A stretch of 64,000 bases of DNA, taken from Fidelibacterota bacterium (lineage in GTDB: Bacteria; Fidelibacterota; Marinisomatia; SCGC-AAA003-L08; TS1B11). How positions within the stretch are numbered: position 1 is the stretch's first letter; each line of letters starts with the position of its first letter. The stretch lies in contig SCKJ01000001.1 in the NCBI GenBank assembly GCA_004124875.1, positions 1 through 64,000 on the forward strand, read 5' to 3'. The notes under the pieces are model-generated. The model had not been told where the DNA came from. It made no database searches and worked only from the letters and a program-made list of their open reading frames with translations. Shown here piece after piece: positions 1 to 10,459 of the stretch. The position numbers and the translations under genes were made by a program.

Positions 1-2
1 TG

Positions 3-494
3 GCCTGGAAGCTCTTTAATACGATGAATGCTCAAGATGTGCAGCAGACTCTCGACATGGCCATCGCCAAGTCGGGCGTGGACCAGATCCGGGTCAAGCA
101 CCGGCCGAGGCTGCTCTCAGACAACGGCCCATGTTATCTGTCGAAGGAACTTAAATCGTATCTGCAGGAACGCGAGATGGAGCATACCCGGGGAGCGCCC
201 TACCATCCTCAGACCCAGGGGAAGATCGAGCGTTATCACCGCACGATGAAGAATGTGGTGAAGTTGGACCATTACTATCTGCCAAGGGAACTCAAGGAGG
301 CCATCGGCAGGTTCGTCACGCATTACAACAACGACCGGCTGCATGAGTCCCTCGATAACGTCACGCCCGCCGATGTCTATTATGGAAGAAAGGAGGAGAT
401 CGTCACTCAGAGAATGATCACCAAACGGAAAACGCTCCAACAGCGGAAGCGTTATAACCTGAACCCACAGCGCCAAGCGGTCGCTGTATCATGA
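3..494 (+). CDS. IS3-family transposase, integrase core (3' part only)
   Basis: C-terminal part of an IS3-type OrfB DDE transposase; the frame is open to the left edge, so the 5' part lies outside the window. Visible are the second catalytic Asp (LLSDNGPCY) and the catalytic Glu (QGKIERYHRTMK) with the usual spacing, followed by the typical tail SLDNVTPADVYYGRK. The protein would cut and join the ends of its insertion sequence. The first catalytic Asp is out of view. No clear terminal inverted repeat can be called in the ~200 bp after the stop. The 495-698 stretch holds no gene I can see. Confidence 0.9.
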   Translation, partial: AWKLFNTMNAQDVQQTLDMAIAKSGVDQIRVKHRPRLLSDNGPCYLSKELKSYLQEREMEHTRGAPYHPQTQGKIERYHRTMKNVVKLDHYYLPRELKEAIGRFVTHYNNDRLHESLDNVTPADVYYGRKEEIVTQRMITKRKTLQQRKRYNLNPQRQAVAVS

Positions 495-698
495 ATAGGA
501 TGCCCAGAAAGTCTCTCTTAACTTTAATCTTAATCTACCCGAAATGCTTTGACGACGTACAGCATACTATCAAACCAAAAACAGTCAACCTATTTTAGGA
601 CAAGACAGTGGAGTATTCGATACTCAAAACGCTTGTACGGGATAAACTGCTCCTCACCATTAGCTGGTTCAATAGTATTAGAAAGACGCTTAACTTAA

Positions 699-1907
699 TT
701 ACTCGAACATAGCCAGCAACGGCAGCACTTCGTCCTGGCTTGGGGCCGTGGTGACCTCAATGCCGTCAGCGCCGATATAGGCGTCGATCTCGCTACGAAT
801 GCCGAACTCGCCCGGCAGATAGATGCCCGGCTCAATGCTGAAGCCGACCCCCTCAATGAGCTGGCGGTCGTCGCGCACCTCAAGGTGATCAATGTTGACC
901 CCCGCGCCATGCACTTTCTGGTCGATGCTGTGCCCCGTGCGATGGGTGAAGAACTGACCGTAGCCCGCCTTTTCGATGACGCTGCGGCAGGCGTCGTCCA
1001 CTTCCCAGCCGGCCACAACCTCACCTTTGTCGAGGCGGCTGGCCACAAACTCCACAGCGGCATCGCGGCCTGACTTGACAATCTGAAACACTTCGTCAAT
1101 CTTCGGGGGGATCTGATCGCCCAGAAATCCGGTCCACGTAATATCGACATAGATCGCTTCGGGATGGTCGCTCCTGCGGGCCCACATGTCAATGAGCACC
1201 AGGTCGCCCACCTTCATTTCGGTGGGCAGCTCGGGGGACGGCGCATAGTGGGGCATGGCCGCGTGGGCGTTGACGGCCACGATGGGCGGGTGATCAAACT
1301 CCAGCCCGGCATCTCTGAAAGCCTCGGTCATCTGCTGCTGAATTTCATGTTCCAGCACTTTTTGCCCCTGCTTCACTCCGGTGGCAATCGACTCAAAAGC
1401 TTGCAGGCGAATGTCGTGCATCACGGGCACGGTCTCCATGTGCAGGCGGTATCCCTCCGCTGACCACCGCGACAGGAACTGCTGAATGATGTCGGCAGAG
1501 GAGACCACTTTCACGCCCAGTCCGGAGACCATTTCCACCGTGCCGGCGTCGACGCAGCTCACGTACGGCAAGGCGTTACCCGGTGAGTACTCCATGGCGA
1601 CACGGCCCCCTTTGGGCAGCATGTCGGCCAGCGCCGCCTCCATCTCCTGCCAACCGCTGTAGGGGGTCAGGTTTCCCGGCAGGTGCGTAAAGAAATTTTG
1701 CTCAATGCGATGCACCAGGGCCGTGGGCGCTCCGTTGGCGGGCAGATAGTAATAATAGCGCCGGGTAAAATGGCCTTCGTCCAGGGGCAGGAACTGCCGG
1801 GCAAACGGGTTGAGGCCGTGGAAGTCGTACAGCAGCCAGCCGTCGAGGCCGGAGGCGGCCAAGAAAGATTGGAACTCTTGTAAGGTGGCATCCGTTATTC
1901 TGATCAT
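699..1907 (-). CDS. M24-family metallopeptidase (Xaa-Pro aminopeptidase-like)
   Basis: 402-residue protein of the creatinase/prolidase (M24) family, expected to be a cytoplasmic dimetal aminopeptidase releasing an N-terminal residue before proline. The N-terminal half is a creatinase-like domain. The C-terminal pita-bread domain carries the metal ligands: Asp pair in VLIDMWAR..VDITWTG, His in THRTGHSID, Glu in SIEPGIYL and Glu in IRSEIDAY. No signal peptide is visible. The ATG is preceded by AGGACTTTGAT. It is divergent from the tmRNA gene upstream. Exact substrate cannot be told from sequence. Confidence 0.88.
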   Translation of the reverse strand: MIRITDATLQEFQSFLAASGLDGWLLYDFHGLNPFARQFLPLDEGHFTRRYYYYLPANGAPTALVHRIEQNFFTHLPGNLTPYSGWQEMEAALADMLPKGGRVAMEYSPGNALPYVSCVDAGTVEMVSGLGVKVVSSADIIQQFLSRWSAEGYRLHMETVPVMHDIRLQAFESIATGVKQGQKVLEHEIQQQMTEAFRDAGLEFDHPPIVAVNAHAAMPHYAPSPELPTEMKVGDLVLIDMWARRSDHPEAIYVDITWTGFLGDQIPPKIDEVFQIVKSGRDAAVEFVASRLDKGEVVAGWEVDDACRSVIEKAGYGQFFTHRTGHSIDQKVHGAGVNIDHLEVRDDRQLIEGVGFSIEPGIYLPGEFGIRSEIDAYIGADGIEVTTAPSQDEVLPLLAMFE

Positions 1908-2036
1908 ATCAAAGTCCTGGGCAAAGGGTCCGATAAAGGGTGTTGGGTTTGGTGCGGGGTCAAATTATATTGCCGCAACGCTAAATGCACGGCTCTTGGG
2001 GCCTGTTTGTGGTTAATTTAGGGCGCTATTTGACAT

Positions 2037-2397
2037 GGGGGCGAAACGGTTTCGACGGACTGGACGATACAGTTGATTGCGTGTCGAGGATGTCCGGTTT
2101 CCTCGTTAATCTTTCCTGACAAACAAGTTAAATGCCGATAATAACGGCTACGCTTTAGCTGCTTAGGCAGTAAATAGCGCGTCGTCCTGAGGGTTGTCTA
2201 TCCCCCCAGGGTACGGCGTCATATTGATGGACTGGTTTCTACCGATGCTCATGCGGCGGAAATGAGACCTGATGAGCTGGCTGTTGCCAAGGTTGTTTGG
2301 TGCTGAGGCGATAGCGAGAAATACCATCAAACTACACATGTAGACATCGACTGCTTCCCCTTTTCGGACGAGGGTTCGACTCCCTCCGCCTCCACCA
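2037..2397 (+). ncRNA. ssrA: tmRNA (transfer-messenger RNA)
   Basis: Rescues stalled ribosomes with SmpB. The 5' end GGGGGCGAAACGG pairs with the 3' end (2037-2043 with CGCCTCC at 2387-2393), followed by a genomically encoded ACCA. The T-arm GGGTTCGACTCCC is present. The tag reading frame reads GCC GAT AAT AAC GGC TAC GCT TTA GCT GCT then TAG at 2164-2166, giving the degradation tag ADNNGYALAA with the usual ALAA end. The resume codon is most likely GCC at 2134. Length 361 nt is normal. The last nine bases (CCTCCACCA) are the first part of the 77-bp tandem repeat that follows. Confidence 0.96.
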
Positions 2398-2704
2398 TTT
2401 GCCATGCCCCCGATGGCGAGCCTTCCACTCCCGGAGTTTATCCCGCGTAATGCAATGTAGCGGGACCTCCACCATTTGCCATGCCCCCGATGGCGAGCCT
2501 TCCACTCCCGGAGTTTATCCCGCGTAGCGCAGTGTAGCGGGGCCTCCACCATTTGCCATGCCCCCGATGGCGAGCCTTCCACTCCCGGAGTTTATCCCGC
2601 GTAGCGCAGTGTAGCGGGGCCTCCACCATTTGCCATGCCCCCGATGGCGAGCCTTCCACTCCCGGAGTTTATCCCGCGTAATGCAATGTAGCGGGACCTC
2701 CACC
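2389..2704 (+). repeat. 77-bp tandem repeat seeded on the tmRNA 3' end (4 units plus 8 bp)
   Basis: Four units with exact 77-bp spacing start at 2389, 2466, 2543 and 2620, plus a partial CCTCCACC at 2697. Unit 1 starts inside the tmRNA, so every unit begins with the tmRNA terminal CCTCCACCA. Each unit ends in a hairpin: TCCCGC, a 13-nt loop, then GCGGGA or GCGGGG. Units 1 and 4 carry one loop variant (TAATGCAATGTA) and units 2 and 3 another (TAGCGCAGTGTA). Reading frames on the minus strand through the repeat are open only because of composition and shift with the period, so I do not call genes there. Confidence 0.93.
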
Positions 2705-2733
2705 CGAGCTTTTCCTGCCGACCAGATTGCCAC

Positions 2734-2751
2734 GTCCCGACTGTTCGGGAC
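2734..2751. repeat. REP-like palindrome
   Basis: Perfect inverted repeat GTCCCGA-CTGT-TCGGGAC followed by CTCGCAATGACAGG. It resembles the dispersed palindromic repeats found between genes in many bacteria. Only one copy is visible here, so its family is not established. The stretch 2755-2890 after it is open on the plus strand and protein-like in composition but matches nothing I know. Confidence 0.45.
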
Positions 2752-2937
2752 TCGCAATGACAGGAATGAGTTACTCACCATCACCTTGCAAACGGCCAGC
2801 ATTGATGGAGAGGACCGCCAGGTGCTGGTATTCTCATGGTTGGATGAAGAGGGCAAGCCAGTGCATCAGGCGGTAGATATCTCTGACTAGGGGATCGATG
2901 TGATTCTCAAAATCACAGGTAGTAATATCAGGAAAGA

Positions 2938-2967
2938 AAAAGGGCTGTGCTCAAGCGCAGCCCTTTT
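2938..2967. terminator. Bidirectional intrinsic terminator
   Basis: AAAAGGGCTGTGC and GCGCAGCCCTTTT form a 13-bp stem (one G-T pair) around a TCAA loop. A-tract on one side and T-tract on the other allow termination in both directions. It sits downstream of the minus-strand gene ending at 3041 and of the tmRNA/repeat region. Confidence 0.8.
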
Positions 2968-3040
2968 CATTTAAGCACAGGCATATCTAACTAATACATA
3001 CCTGGATAAATCGGTCTTGGCATAATCAGCAAATTGTAGC

Positions 3041-3937
3041 TCAGTTAGGATCACCCCGGTCAGTTTCAATTGTTGTTGTGAAGGAAATTCTTAGATTTGG
3101 ACCTACAATTTTATTAAATGTATAGCCGATGAACGCAGTCCAATCTTTATATTTATTCTTATCTGAGGTATAGCCCAATTGCAACTGTACACTAACTAAA
3201 GGTTTTGATGGGCTAGAATAGACCGTATTTTCCATTAATGCCGCATCCCCTATTGCGAAACCAATCGCAGGTTCAACATAAAGACTTCCCTTGTCCTTTA
3301 ATTCGCCTGTTGCATCATTAATTTCAAATAACCATGATTTTAGATAAAGCGAAGCATATAGGTGTCCGGAAACACCAAGAACGGTTTTGGCATTATTATT
3401 GGCGTAGGGCACCGCTCGTATATCGCCCATCAACCTGAATAACAAAATAGGAACGGGATCATCTTCAGTAATCACGATATTTTTTGAGAGGAATTGTTCG
3501 TGTGCCAACCGGAAAGTGAAAGGGGATGGCTTCGTTGATGTTAAGTAATCATTTGCTATAGCATTTAGAGAGTCCAAATTGAGAGTAGCGCGATTTAACA
3601 AATAAATATCAATCCCCTTATACCTTGAACGTGGTCGATTTTTCAAAGTATCTTGGCTGGACGTCACAACATCAATTTCCTCTGTATTCTTCTTGCCTAT
3701 TGGTAGAAAGTAATGAAGTGAATTTGATGTTATCTCAACACCACCTCCGATTCCTGCATTAGCAAATCCGCCGAGGCCGCCAGAGAAATTACTGAACGAG
3801 GAAATACCTCCGCGATTCTCGCCGAACATCAAATTATTCATATGAACAGTTTCATGTAATTCGATGGTGCTTTGGGAATAAAGAAAACAGCTTAAACAAA
3901 TAATTGAAGCAAAGAGAGTTAGAAAGGAGCTACGCAT
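3041..3937 (-). CDS. Exported hypothetical protein, AT-rich
   Basis: 298 residues; I do not recognise the family. The ATG at 3937 (MRSSFLTLFASIICL...) has GGAAG just upstream and gives a clean signal peptide ending near LYSQ. A TTG five codons upstream is a possible alternative start. After a Gly/Ser/Asn-rich stretch (residues ~30-60) the protein alternates beta-like segments and ends in IGYTFNKIVGPNLRISF, consistent with a small outer-membrane barrel or barrel-associated protein (inference). Base composition is clearly more AT-rich than neighbours such as rhlE, suggesting recent acquisition. The 2938-2967 terminator lies just downstream. Confidence 0.6.
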   Translation of the reverse strand: MRSSFLTLFASIICLSCFLYSQSTIELHETVHMNNLMFGENRGGISSFSNFSGGLGGFANAGIGGGVEITSNSLHYFLPIGKKNTEEIDVVTSSQDTLKNRPRSRYKGIDIYLLNRATLNLDSLNAIANDYLTSTKPSPFTFRLAHEQFLSKNIVITEDDPVPILLFRLMGDIRAVPYANNNAKTVLGVSGHLYASLYLKSWLFEINDATGELKDKGSLYVEPAIGFAIGDAALMENTVYSSPSKPLVSVQLQLGYTSDKNKYKDWTAFIGYTFNKIVGPNLRISFTTTIETDRGDPN

Positions 3938-4406
3938 TTTCTTCCAAGTCAATTTATGTGAATGAAATTATACATTGATGCTACTTCAATGTAGTGATAT
4001 AATTGACAAAATTAAAGTCCTAATTAAAATTACTACGCGTCCGTCATCCTTTCTTGTCTTTATTTTCCTTCTTACGACAAACCGACGGAGTGCTTTTAAG
4101 CCATTGGCCTTGGGTCCGAGCTCGAAGTGGGCGCCCGCAAATGAAAAAGCAGTGCCATGTCGATGGATGATTGAACGCTCTGGGGACGAGCCGCGTCACA
4201 CCACCGGCTAGTCGCAGAATTCTGTAGGCATGGCGGTCAGCCGGACCTAAGTTGGCCCCGACACAGCACCCACCGGTCGGTGCACGCTGCGACAGAGTTG
4301 TATTCCCACCACAGTTTTCAGCTTCCGCAATAAGTAATCATGTTCATTTCGCCTGGACCGGGCCTTTGAAAAAGCAGAGGCAGGGCGATTCAGGAGATAG
4401 GAACGT
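3938..4406. other. Intergenic stretch, no supported gene
   Basis: About 470 bp between divergent genes. Composition changes from AT-rich (left) to GC-rich (right). Short open frames exist but lack ribosome binding sites and protein-like character. The last bases (AGGAGATAGGAACGT) are the ribosome binding site of the helicase gene. Confidence 0.5.
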
Positions 4407-5660
<1,254 letters not shown>

Positions 5661-5868
5661 CAGCAAGAGTTTATCGCGGGAGTCAACTGGGACGGTAAGT
5701 CACAACACCACTGGCCCTTCAATCCGGCCAATGTCGATGGCGCGATTGATGATTGTCGATTGAACAAATGTTTGACGAGAACTGCCCCCCCATGTGTCCT
5801 CGATTTAGAGCAGGCTGAGCCGTACCCTGGCGCGCCACTTTCACTCATCACATAGCCGGGAGGGTTCT

Positions 5869-6222
5869 ATGAACGCGAACCTTACGCTTCAGGTGTACGC
5901 TGGATACAGTCTCTTAATGGGCCTGTCATTCCTGTTTATGGCGAGCAGGATCATCGAAAGTGTTGGCGCCGTACCGACCTCCATATTGATCGCCACGCAG
6001 CAAATATGGGGTATCTGCATCATCGGGGTAGGCGCGTTTAGCTGGTTTATGAGCAGCACTGATAATGCAGATTTTTTCAAGGGGCTCACCACTCTCACAG
6101 GCCTGGTTGTGATCTTAACGCTATACCATATCTTTATGAAAGATATGGGCGCGGCGCCTCTATATGTGAACACGTTGGTCAATGCCGTTGTCGCCGGGAT
6201 CAGTTTTACAAAGATGCGTTAG
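5869..6222 (+). CDS. Small integral membrane protein, unknown function
   Basis: 117 residues with about four hydrophobic segments (roughly 6-25, 38-58, 70-90, 97-114) joined by short loops, so an inner-membrane protein. GGGAGGG lies just before the ATG. I recognise no family; such four-helix proteins occur widely as uncharacterised membrane proteins. It is a stand-alone gene between rhlE and the cyclase, all on the plus strand. Confidence 0.65.
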   Translation: MNANLTLQVYAGYSLLMGLSFLFMASRIIESVGAVPTSILIATQQIWGICIIGVGAFSWFMSSTDNADFFKGLTTLTGLVVILTLYHIFMKDMGAAPLYVNTLVNAVVAGISFTKMR

Positions 6223-6370
6223 CTGCCTGAATAACTCACCTTGCCGGAAAGCCTGAGGCCCTCTGGTTTCAGGCTTATTCATCTGGGTACGGCAGCTGGC
6301 CCGTCAATTGATTCCTGCCTCCCGGTCTGCCTCGCCCTTAAATTCCAGCAACACATCTCTCACACTCAAC

Positions 6371-7627
6371 ATGCGCATTTTCAGCAAACTGACACTGTCC
6401 TCTGAATTGGAGCAGGAGTTTCGCCTGCATTATGCTCACAATTCGCTGAGACAGATACGGGCGGGCGCCATATTGGGCCTGGCGATGATAGACTCCTTTG
6501 CCATCTACGACTATTTCTATGTCCCCGAGGCCTATCTTGCCAGCTGGGTGGTTCGCTTTGCCTATCTGACCCCTGTCATTCTGCTCTGGCTCTGGTCCAG
6601 CTACCGCCCCCGCTTTATCACGCACATGCAGCCGATTTCGATGGTTATCCTCATACTGGTTGGATTAGGCTATTTGTGGATGGGTCTGCTGGCCCCGCCC
6701 GAAAGTATGATGCCGAAATTCGGCGGCCCGATGCTCCTCACCCTGTTCATCTACACGGCCTCAAAGCTCTGGTTATCTTATGCGAGTCTTGCCGGTTGGT
6801 CCGTCCTGCTCGCGCACATGACCGGTCTCGGTCTCTCCGGCCAACTGGATGGTCCCACCATGGTGGAAGGTTTCATTTTTTTTTCTGCCGCAAATCTTCT
6901 GGGAATGATTGCCGCTTTCCAGCTTGAGCGATCATTTCGCCGTGATTTTATCCAGGCCAAAGAAATTGAAATCGAGCGCAATCGCTCGGATGCCTTACTG
7001 CTGAATATTTTGCCGGCCCCCATCGCTGACCGGCTCAAAGCACATGAAGCCCCTATTGCGGACGGCTTTGAGGATGTCACCATTTTGTTCGCAGATATCG
7101 TCGGATTTACGCAACTGTCCGCCACGCTCTCACCTTCGAAACTGGTCGAGATGCTCGACGCCTTGTTTACCCAATTTGATGAGTTATCTGAAGTGCACGA
7201 ACTGGAGAAAATAAAAACCATCGGAGATGCCTACATGGCGGTGTCAGGTCTCCCGGAGCCTAATGAAAATCACGCCGAAAATGCCGCCCGTGCGGCCTTG
7301 GCCATGTTACAGGTTACCCGTGATTTTATAGGACCGGATGGTCAACAGATCAAGGTGAGAATTGGCCTCAACACGGGTCCGGTCGTGGCGGGTGTTATCG
7401 GCAGCAGAAAGTTTATCTACGACCTGTGGGGTGACGCGGTCAACATCGCCAGCCGGATGGAAACACACGGCCTGCCGGGAGCGATTCAGGTCACGGAGAC
7501 GACTTTTAGAATTCTTGACAAAAATTTCAATCTCGAGGCCCGGGGCCTTCAGGAAATTAAAGGCCGGGGCCGGCTGGAAACCTACCTGCTGCTGGGGGAG
7601 AAGAGTGCGGGGACGCCCAGTTCCTAG
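6371..7627 (+). CDS. Membrane-bound class III adenylate cyclase
   Basis: 418 residues. About six N-terminal transmembrane helices (residues ~25-205) precede a cyclase homology domain (~240-410). Metal-binding Asp residues lie in ILFADIVGFT and IKTIGDAYMA, where the Lys is the adenine-selecting position. The second purine-contact position is Asp in YDLWGDAVNIASRME, with the transition-state Asn and Arg in the same motif. Lys/Asp selects ATP, so it should make cAMP. The ATG at 6371 is preferred over an upstream TTG at 6308, which would add a tail of poor character before the helices. The stop overlaps the convergent downstream gene by 4 bp. Confidence 0.88.
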   Translation: MRIFSKLTLSSELEQEFRLHYAHNSLRQIRAGAILGLAMIDSFAIYDYFYVPEAYLASWVVRFAYLTPVILLWLWSSYRPRFITHMQPISMVILILVGLGYLWMGLLAPPESMMPKFGGPMLLTLFIYTASKLWLSYASLAGWSVLLAHMTGLGLSGQLDGPTMVEGFIFFSAANLLGMIAAFQLERSFRRDFIQAKEIEIERNRSDALLLNILPAPIADRLKAHEAPIADGFEDVTILFADIVGFTQLSATLSPSKLVEMLDALFTQFDELSEVHELEKIKTIGDAYMAVSGLPEPNENHAENAARAALAMLQVTRDFIGPDGQQIKVRIGLNTGPVVAGVIGSRKFIYDLWGDAVNIASRMETHGLPGAIQVTETTFRILDKNFNLEARGLQEIKGRGRLETYLLLGEKSAGTPSS

Positions 7628-8919
7628 AAGGCAAATTGGAGCTGGATCATGCCCGTGTTGGCGATACCCTTGACCCCATAGCGATATTCCGCGCCCAACC
7701 TGATATTTCCAACTATCATGTAGGCCAATCCGACAGACAGACCGGCAGCGTCATCCGAAATGACATCACCATGCAGGTGGGCCGCTTCTTCCTCGTGGTC
7801 CATGTCCATGTCCATATCCATGCCAGCCATGTCGTGCTCCTCCTCAGGCGGAGCACCCATAAACAGCACTCCGTCCAGCCGCGAGAAAATGAATATTTTA
7901 GGACTGATGAGGTAATCGACGCCGACAAATCCGCCCACAAAATTTCTATCCACGTCGCCTCCGTAGGCCAGGCTCCCATATGCGCTTAAGGCATCACCGC
8001 GCATGTTAAGTTCACCATCAAGACCCATGCGGTAGATCAACTTCGACTCTGTCTCCACCGCCTGCTCCTCTGCCCCATGCGCGTGGTCTGCCTCAGGGGC
8101 GATTTTTTGAATGGCCGTAAGGGAAAATATGCCCACTGCGGCGCCGGGTAATTTCTTGGTGATACGGCCGTAGAAGGTATTGATCTGCCGCTTCCAGGAA
8201 GTTTCGCCATTGGTAATGGAAATGGCGTAATTGTACCCTTCCAAGTTTGAATCCTCCGGTTCACCCCAATCGTCCTCATCGTTGGAGGCGATATTAAAAG
8301 TTCCGTTGGCCTGAATCCCGAACTGCGGCGCTGAAATGAGGCCGAAATTCCCCTCGTTGGTGGAACTGCCGTAATAGAGGTAGCCGACTTCGCTCACCTT
8401 GGTTTTCGCCCATGAAAACCACATGGGGAGCTCAAACATTCCTGCTCGAATATGGAGTTTATCTGATTGATTAAACTGCACCCAGAATTCATGCGGCATC
8501 CCTGAGTTGAGCGGCACGATCTCATTGTCTTCTACCACATGCTTATGAAACCACCAGGAAATTTTATCATTCGCCATATTTCCAGCGCTTAACAGTTGCA
8601 GCGCGGGCAGGCTGACCGGCGATTCCTGATCCGCGCCATTAAAATCGATCTTCCCCCTCACGCCCAAGGGCAATGATCGATAGATTTTGCCCCAAAAGGT
8701 TGGCGCAGGGAAATCAGTCCCCGGCACGCTGTAGCCGATCTCGCGGACGGTTTTCCCGTACAGTTTTAACTTCGGGAAAACAACGTGACAGGTCTGACAG
8801 GAGTTACCCAGGGAGGCACCTATTTTCTTGCCGTAACCGGGATAGCCCTCCACCACCACAGGCGCCAGGGATGCCACGCCGAAGGCCAGCGCCAACAGGG
8901 ATAGTCTACTCAACATCAT
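7624..8919 (-). CDS. Exported CxxCH (c-type haem motif) barrel-like protein
   Basis: 431 residues. The ATG at 8919 has AAAGAAGA upstream; a GTG at 8937 is less likely. A signal peptide is followed by a single CQTCH at residues 41-45, a covalent haem c attachment motif. The rest has alternating beta-like strands ending in Phe (QLQFAF), as in outer-membrane barrels. Late in the protein a loop rich in Met/Asp/His/Glu (EEEHDMAGMDMDMDMDHEE) looks able to bind metal. Plausible role is an outer-membrane electron-transfer or metal-related porin (inference). I do not know an exactly matching characterised family. Confidence 0.7.
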   Translation of the reverse strand: MMLSRLSLLALAFGVASLAPVVVEGYPGYGKKIGASLGNSCQTCHVVFPKLKLYGKTVREIGYSVPGTDFPAPTFWGKIYRSLPLGVRGKIDFNGADQESPVSLPALQLLSAGNMANDKISWWFHKHVVEDNEIVPLNSGMPHEFWVQFNQSDKLHIRAGMFELPMWFSWAKTKVSEVGYLYYGSSTNEGNFGLISAPQFGIQANGTFNIASNDEDDWGEPEDSNLEGYNYAISITNGETSWKRQINTFYGRITKKLPGAAVGIFSLTAIQKIAPEADHAHGAEEQAVETESKLIYRMGLDGELNMRGDALSAYGSLAYGGDVDRNFVGGFVGVDYLISPKIFIFSRLDGVLFMGAPPEEEHDMAGMDMDMDMDHEEEAAHLHGDVISDDAAGLSVGLAYMIVGNIRLGAEYRYGVKGIANTGMIQLQFAF

Positions 8920-9159
8920 GGTTTGTCTTCTTTCCACATATTTAATTGACGGCCATGAAAAACTCTTTCTCGATGCATAAATTTACGTTAATAACGATAA
9001 TAAGACAAGAATATCTTAATAATATCTAAACGGCGCCGATCCGATCATAATTCCCCCCGGCCCGGTTGGCATAGGGATTGCCGGAAAGAACGCCCTGCCC
9101 TGAATTCTTTCCCGACACCACCGGCGAATTAATCTCGATTCTTAAAGAAAGCCATAGCC

Positions 9160-10257
9160 ATGAAATTGCACCGCATGATGCATATCTTAGTGATCACCGG
9201 ACTCTCCATCGTATCTGCTCAGCAGGGCGAAAAGATGCGCGTGGGCATTATTGAATTTGAGCTCCAAAACGATGTGGGCATCGAAAATGGCGGCCGCATC
9301 ATTGCGGAGTGGTTGGCGTCTGAAATGGTGCGGGTCGGCCGCTTTGATGTCTCCGAGAGGCTATCCCTCGGCGATGTGCTGGCGGAGCAGGATCTGGGTC
9401 TGGCGGGAATTGTGAGCGACGAAACCGCGGCCGCGGCGGGCAAAATACGCGGTGTTCAGGCCATCGTGACGGGCTCCATTATGAAGATTGGCTCCACCAT
9501 TTCAGTCACGGGAAAAATCATTGCAGTCGAGACCGGCCTGGTGCTCAAGACCAGCGTCGTGAGAGCTGCCAATCTGGACGCCCTGCCGCATGAAATTGAG
9601 GTGCTGGCCAATTCACTCTCCGAGGTCAGCCGGGATCAGTTCGAAATACGGCTGGACCTGACCAAGCGCGAACAGACCTATATGTCTGTGGGCGCCAGTA
9701 TTGCCCCTGCTTTTGCAACCAATGATGCCATCGATGAGACGTACAGCGCCTTCGCCATTGGCGTCCATGCGTCCGTCACATCCTTGAAAGGTTCAGCCTG
9801 GTTCCATGGTTACCCCATCGGTGACATGCGCGGAATCGGAATTGGGGGCATGTACAATATCACCCCTTTTTGGGGCATCGTGGGGGAATATGGTTTCATG
9901 GCGGATGATGCCACCGATTATGTGGAAGTATATTATTATATTCTTGGAGTTGGCATTCAGCCGCGCCACGAACTTTCGGCCAAGCTGATGGTTATCGGCG
10001 GAACGACCAAGGGCGTCATCTGGGTATGGGACGATGATTTTGAAGAAGTCGATGGCTCGTTCACTTTTATGCCGCCGCTCAGCTATGGGGTAGAGATAAA
10101 CTACCGGTTTGAAGGTCCCTCAGCCATTATGGTCCGCTATATCTCCGCTTCGCTGACCGATTACACTCTGACCCAGCATGCCGATCCATTCGACAATTTT
10201 TATCAGGCCAGCCAACTGTCCATTATTTGGCAGCGTGAGTTCGCCATTGGCCGTTAA
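9160..10257 (+). CDS. Exported CsgG/LpoB-fold protein with C-terminal barrel-like domain
   Basis: 365 residues with a signal peptide (ending near SAQQ). Residues ~25-165 read MRVGIIEFE...IIAEWLASEMVRVGRFDVSER...GVQAIVTGSI...VTGKIIAVETG, the pattern of the CsgG/FlgO/LpoB periplasmic alpha-beta domain. Residues ~180-365 are a set of Gly/aromatic-rich strands ending in a charged tail, like a small outer-membrane barrel. Role in outer-membrane secretion or envelope assembly is inferred from the fold only. Monocistronic, with ~240 bp upstream holding its promoter region. Confidence 0.7.
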   Translation: MKLHRMMHILVITGLSIVSAQQGEKMRVGIIEFELQNDVGIENGGRIIAEWLASEMVRVGRFDVSERLSLGDVLAEQDLGLAGIVSDETAAAAGKIRGVQAIVTGSIMKIGSTISVTGKIIAVETGLVLKTSVVRAANLDALPHEIEVLANSLSEVSRDQFEIRLDLTKREQTYMSVGASIAPAFATNDAIDETYSAFAIGVHASVTSLKGSAWFHGYPIGDMRGIGIGGMYNITPFWGIVGEYGFMADDATDYVEVYYYILGVGIQPRHELSAKLMVIGGTTKGVIWVWDDDFEEVDGSFTFMPPLSYGVEINYRFEGPSAIMVRYISASLTDYTLTQHADPFDNFYQASQLSIIWQREFAIGR

Positions 10258-10459
10258 CGGCTCAACACCGGTTTTCAACCTGTTCCCCGGAATAAATGTC
10301 CATAACTGACGCAGTCGCATACAGAGCCCCACACCTCCGCTGCGCCGAACCAGGCAGAACGAAAGCCGGTTGCCGGCCGATGCTGGAACCGGTAGAGGTC
10401 GTTCTGTTCCAGGATGTGGCGGATTTCCCTCCCGGACGCCCCGCCGATCTGGCCAAACC

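Noticed and set aside
2163-2856. Several open minus-strand frames with repeated peptide units
   Set aside because: They arise from the 77-bp repeat, which is not a multiple of three, so the frames shift each unit; no start site or family supports them, and one overlaps the tmRNA.
2630-2890. Plus-strand frame of 86 codons
   Set aside because: Its first half is repeat and palindrome sequence. The last ~45 codons look protein-like but match no family I know and have no start signal of their own.
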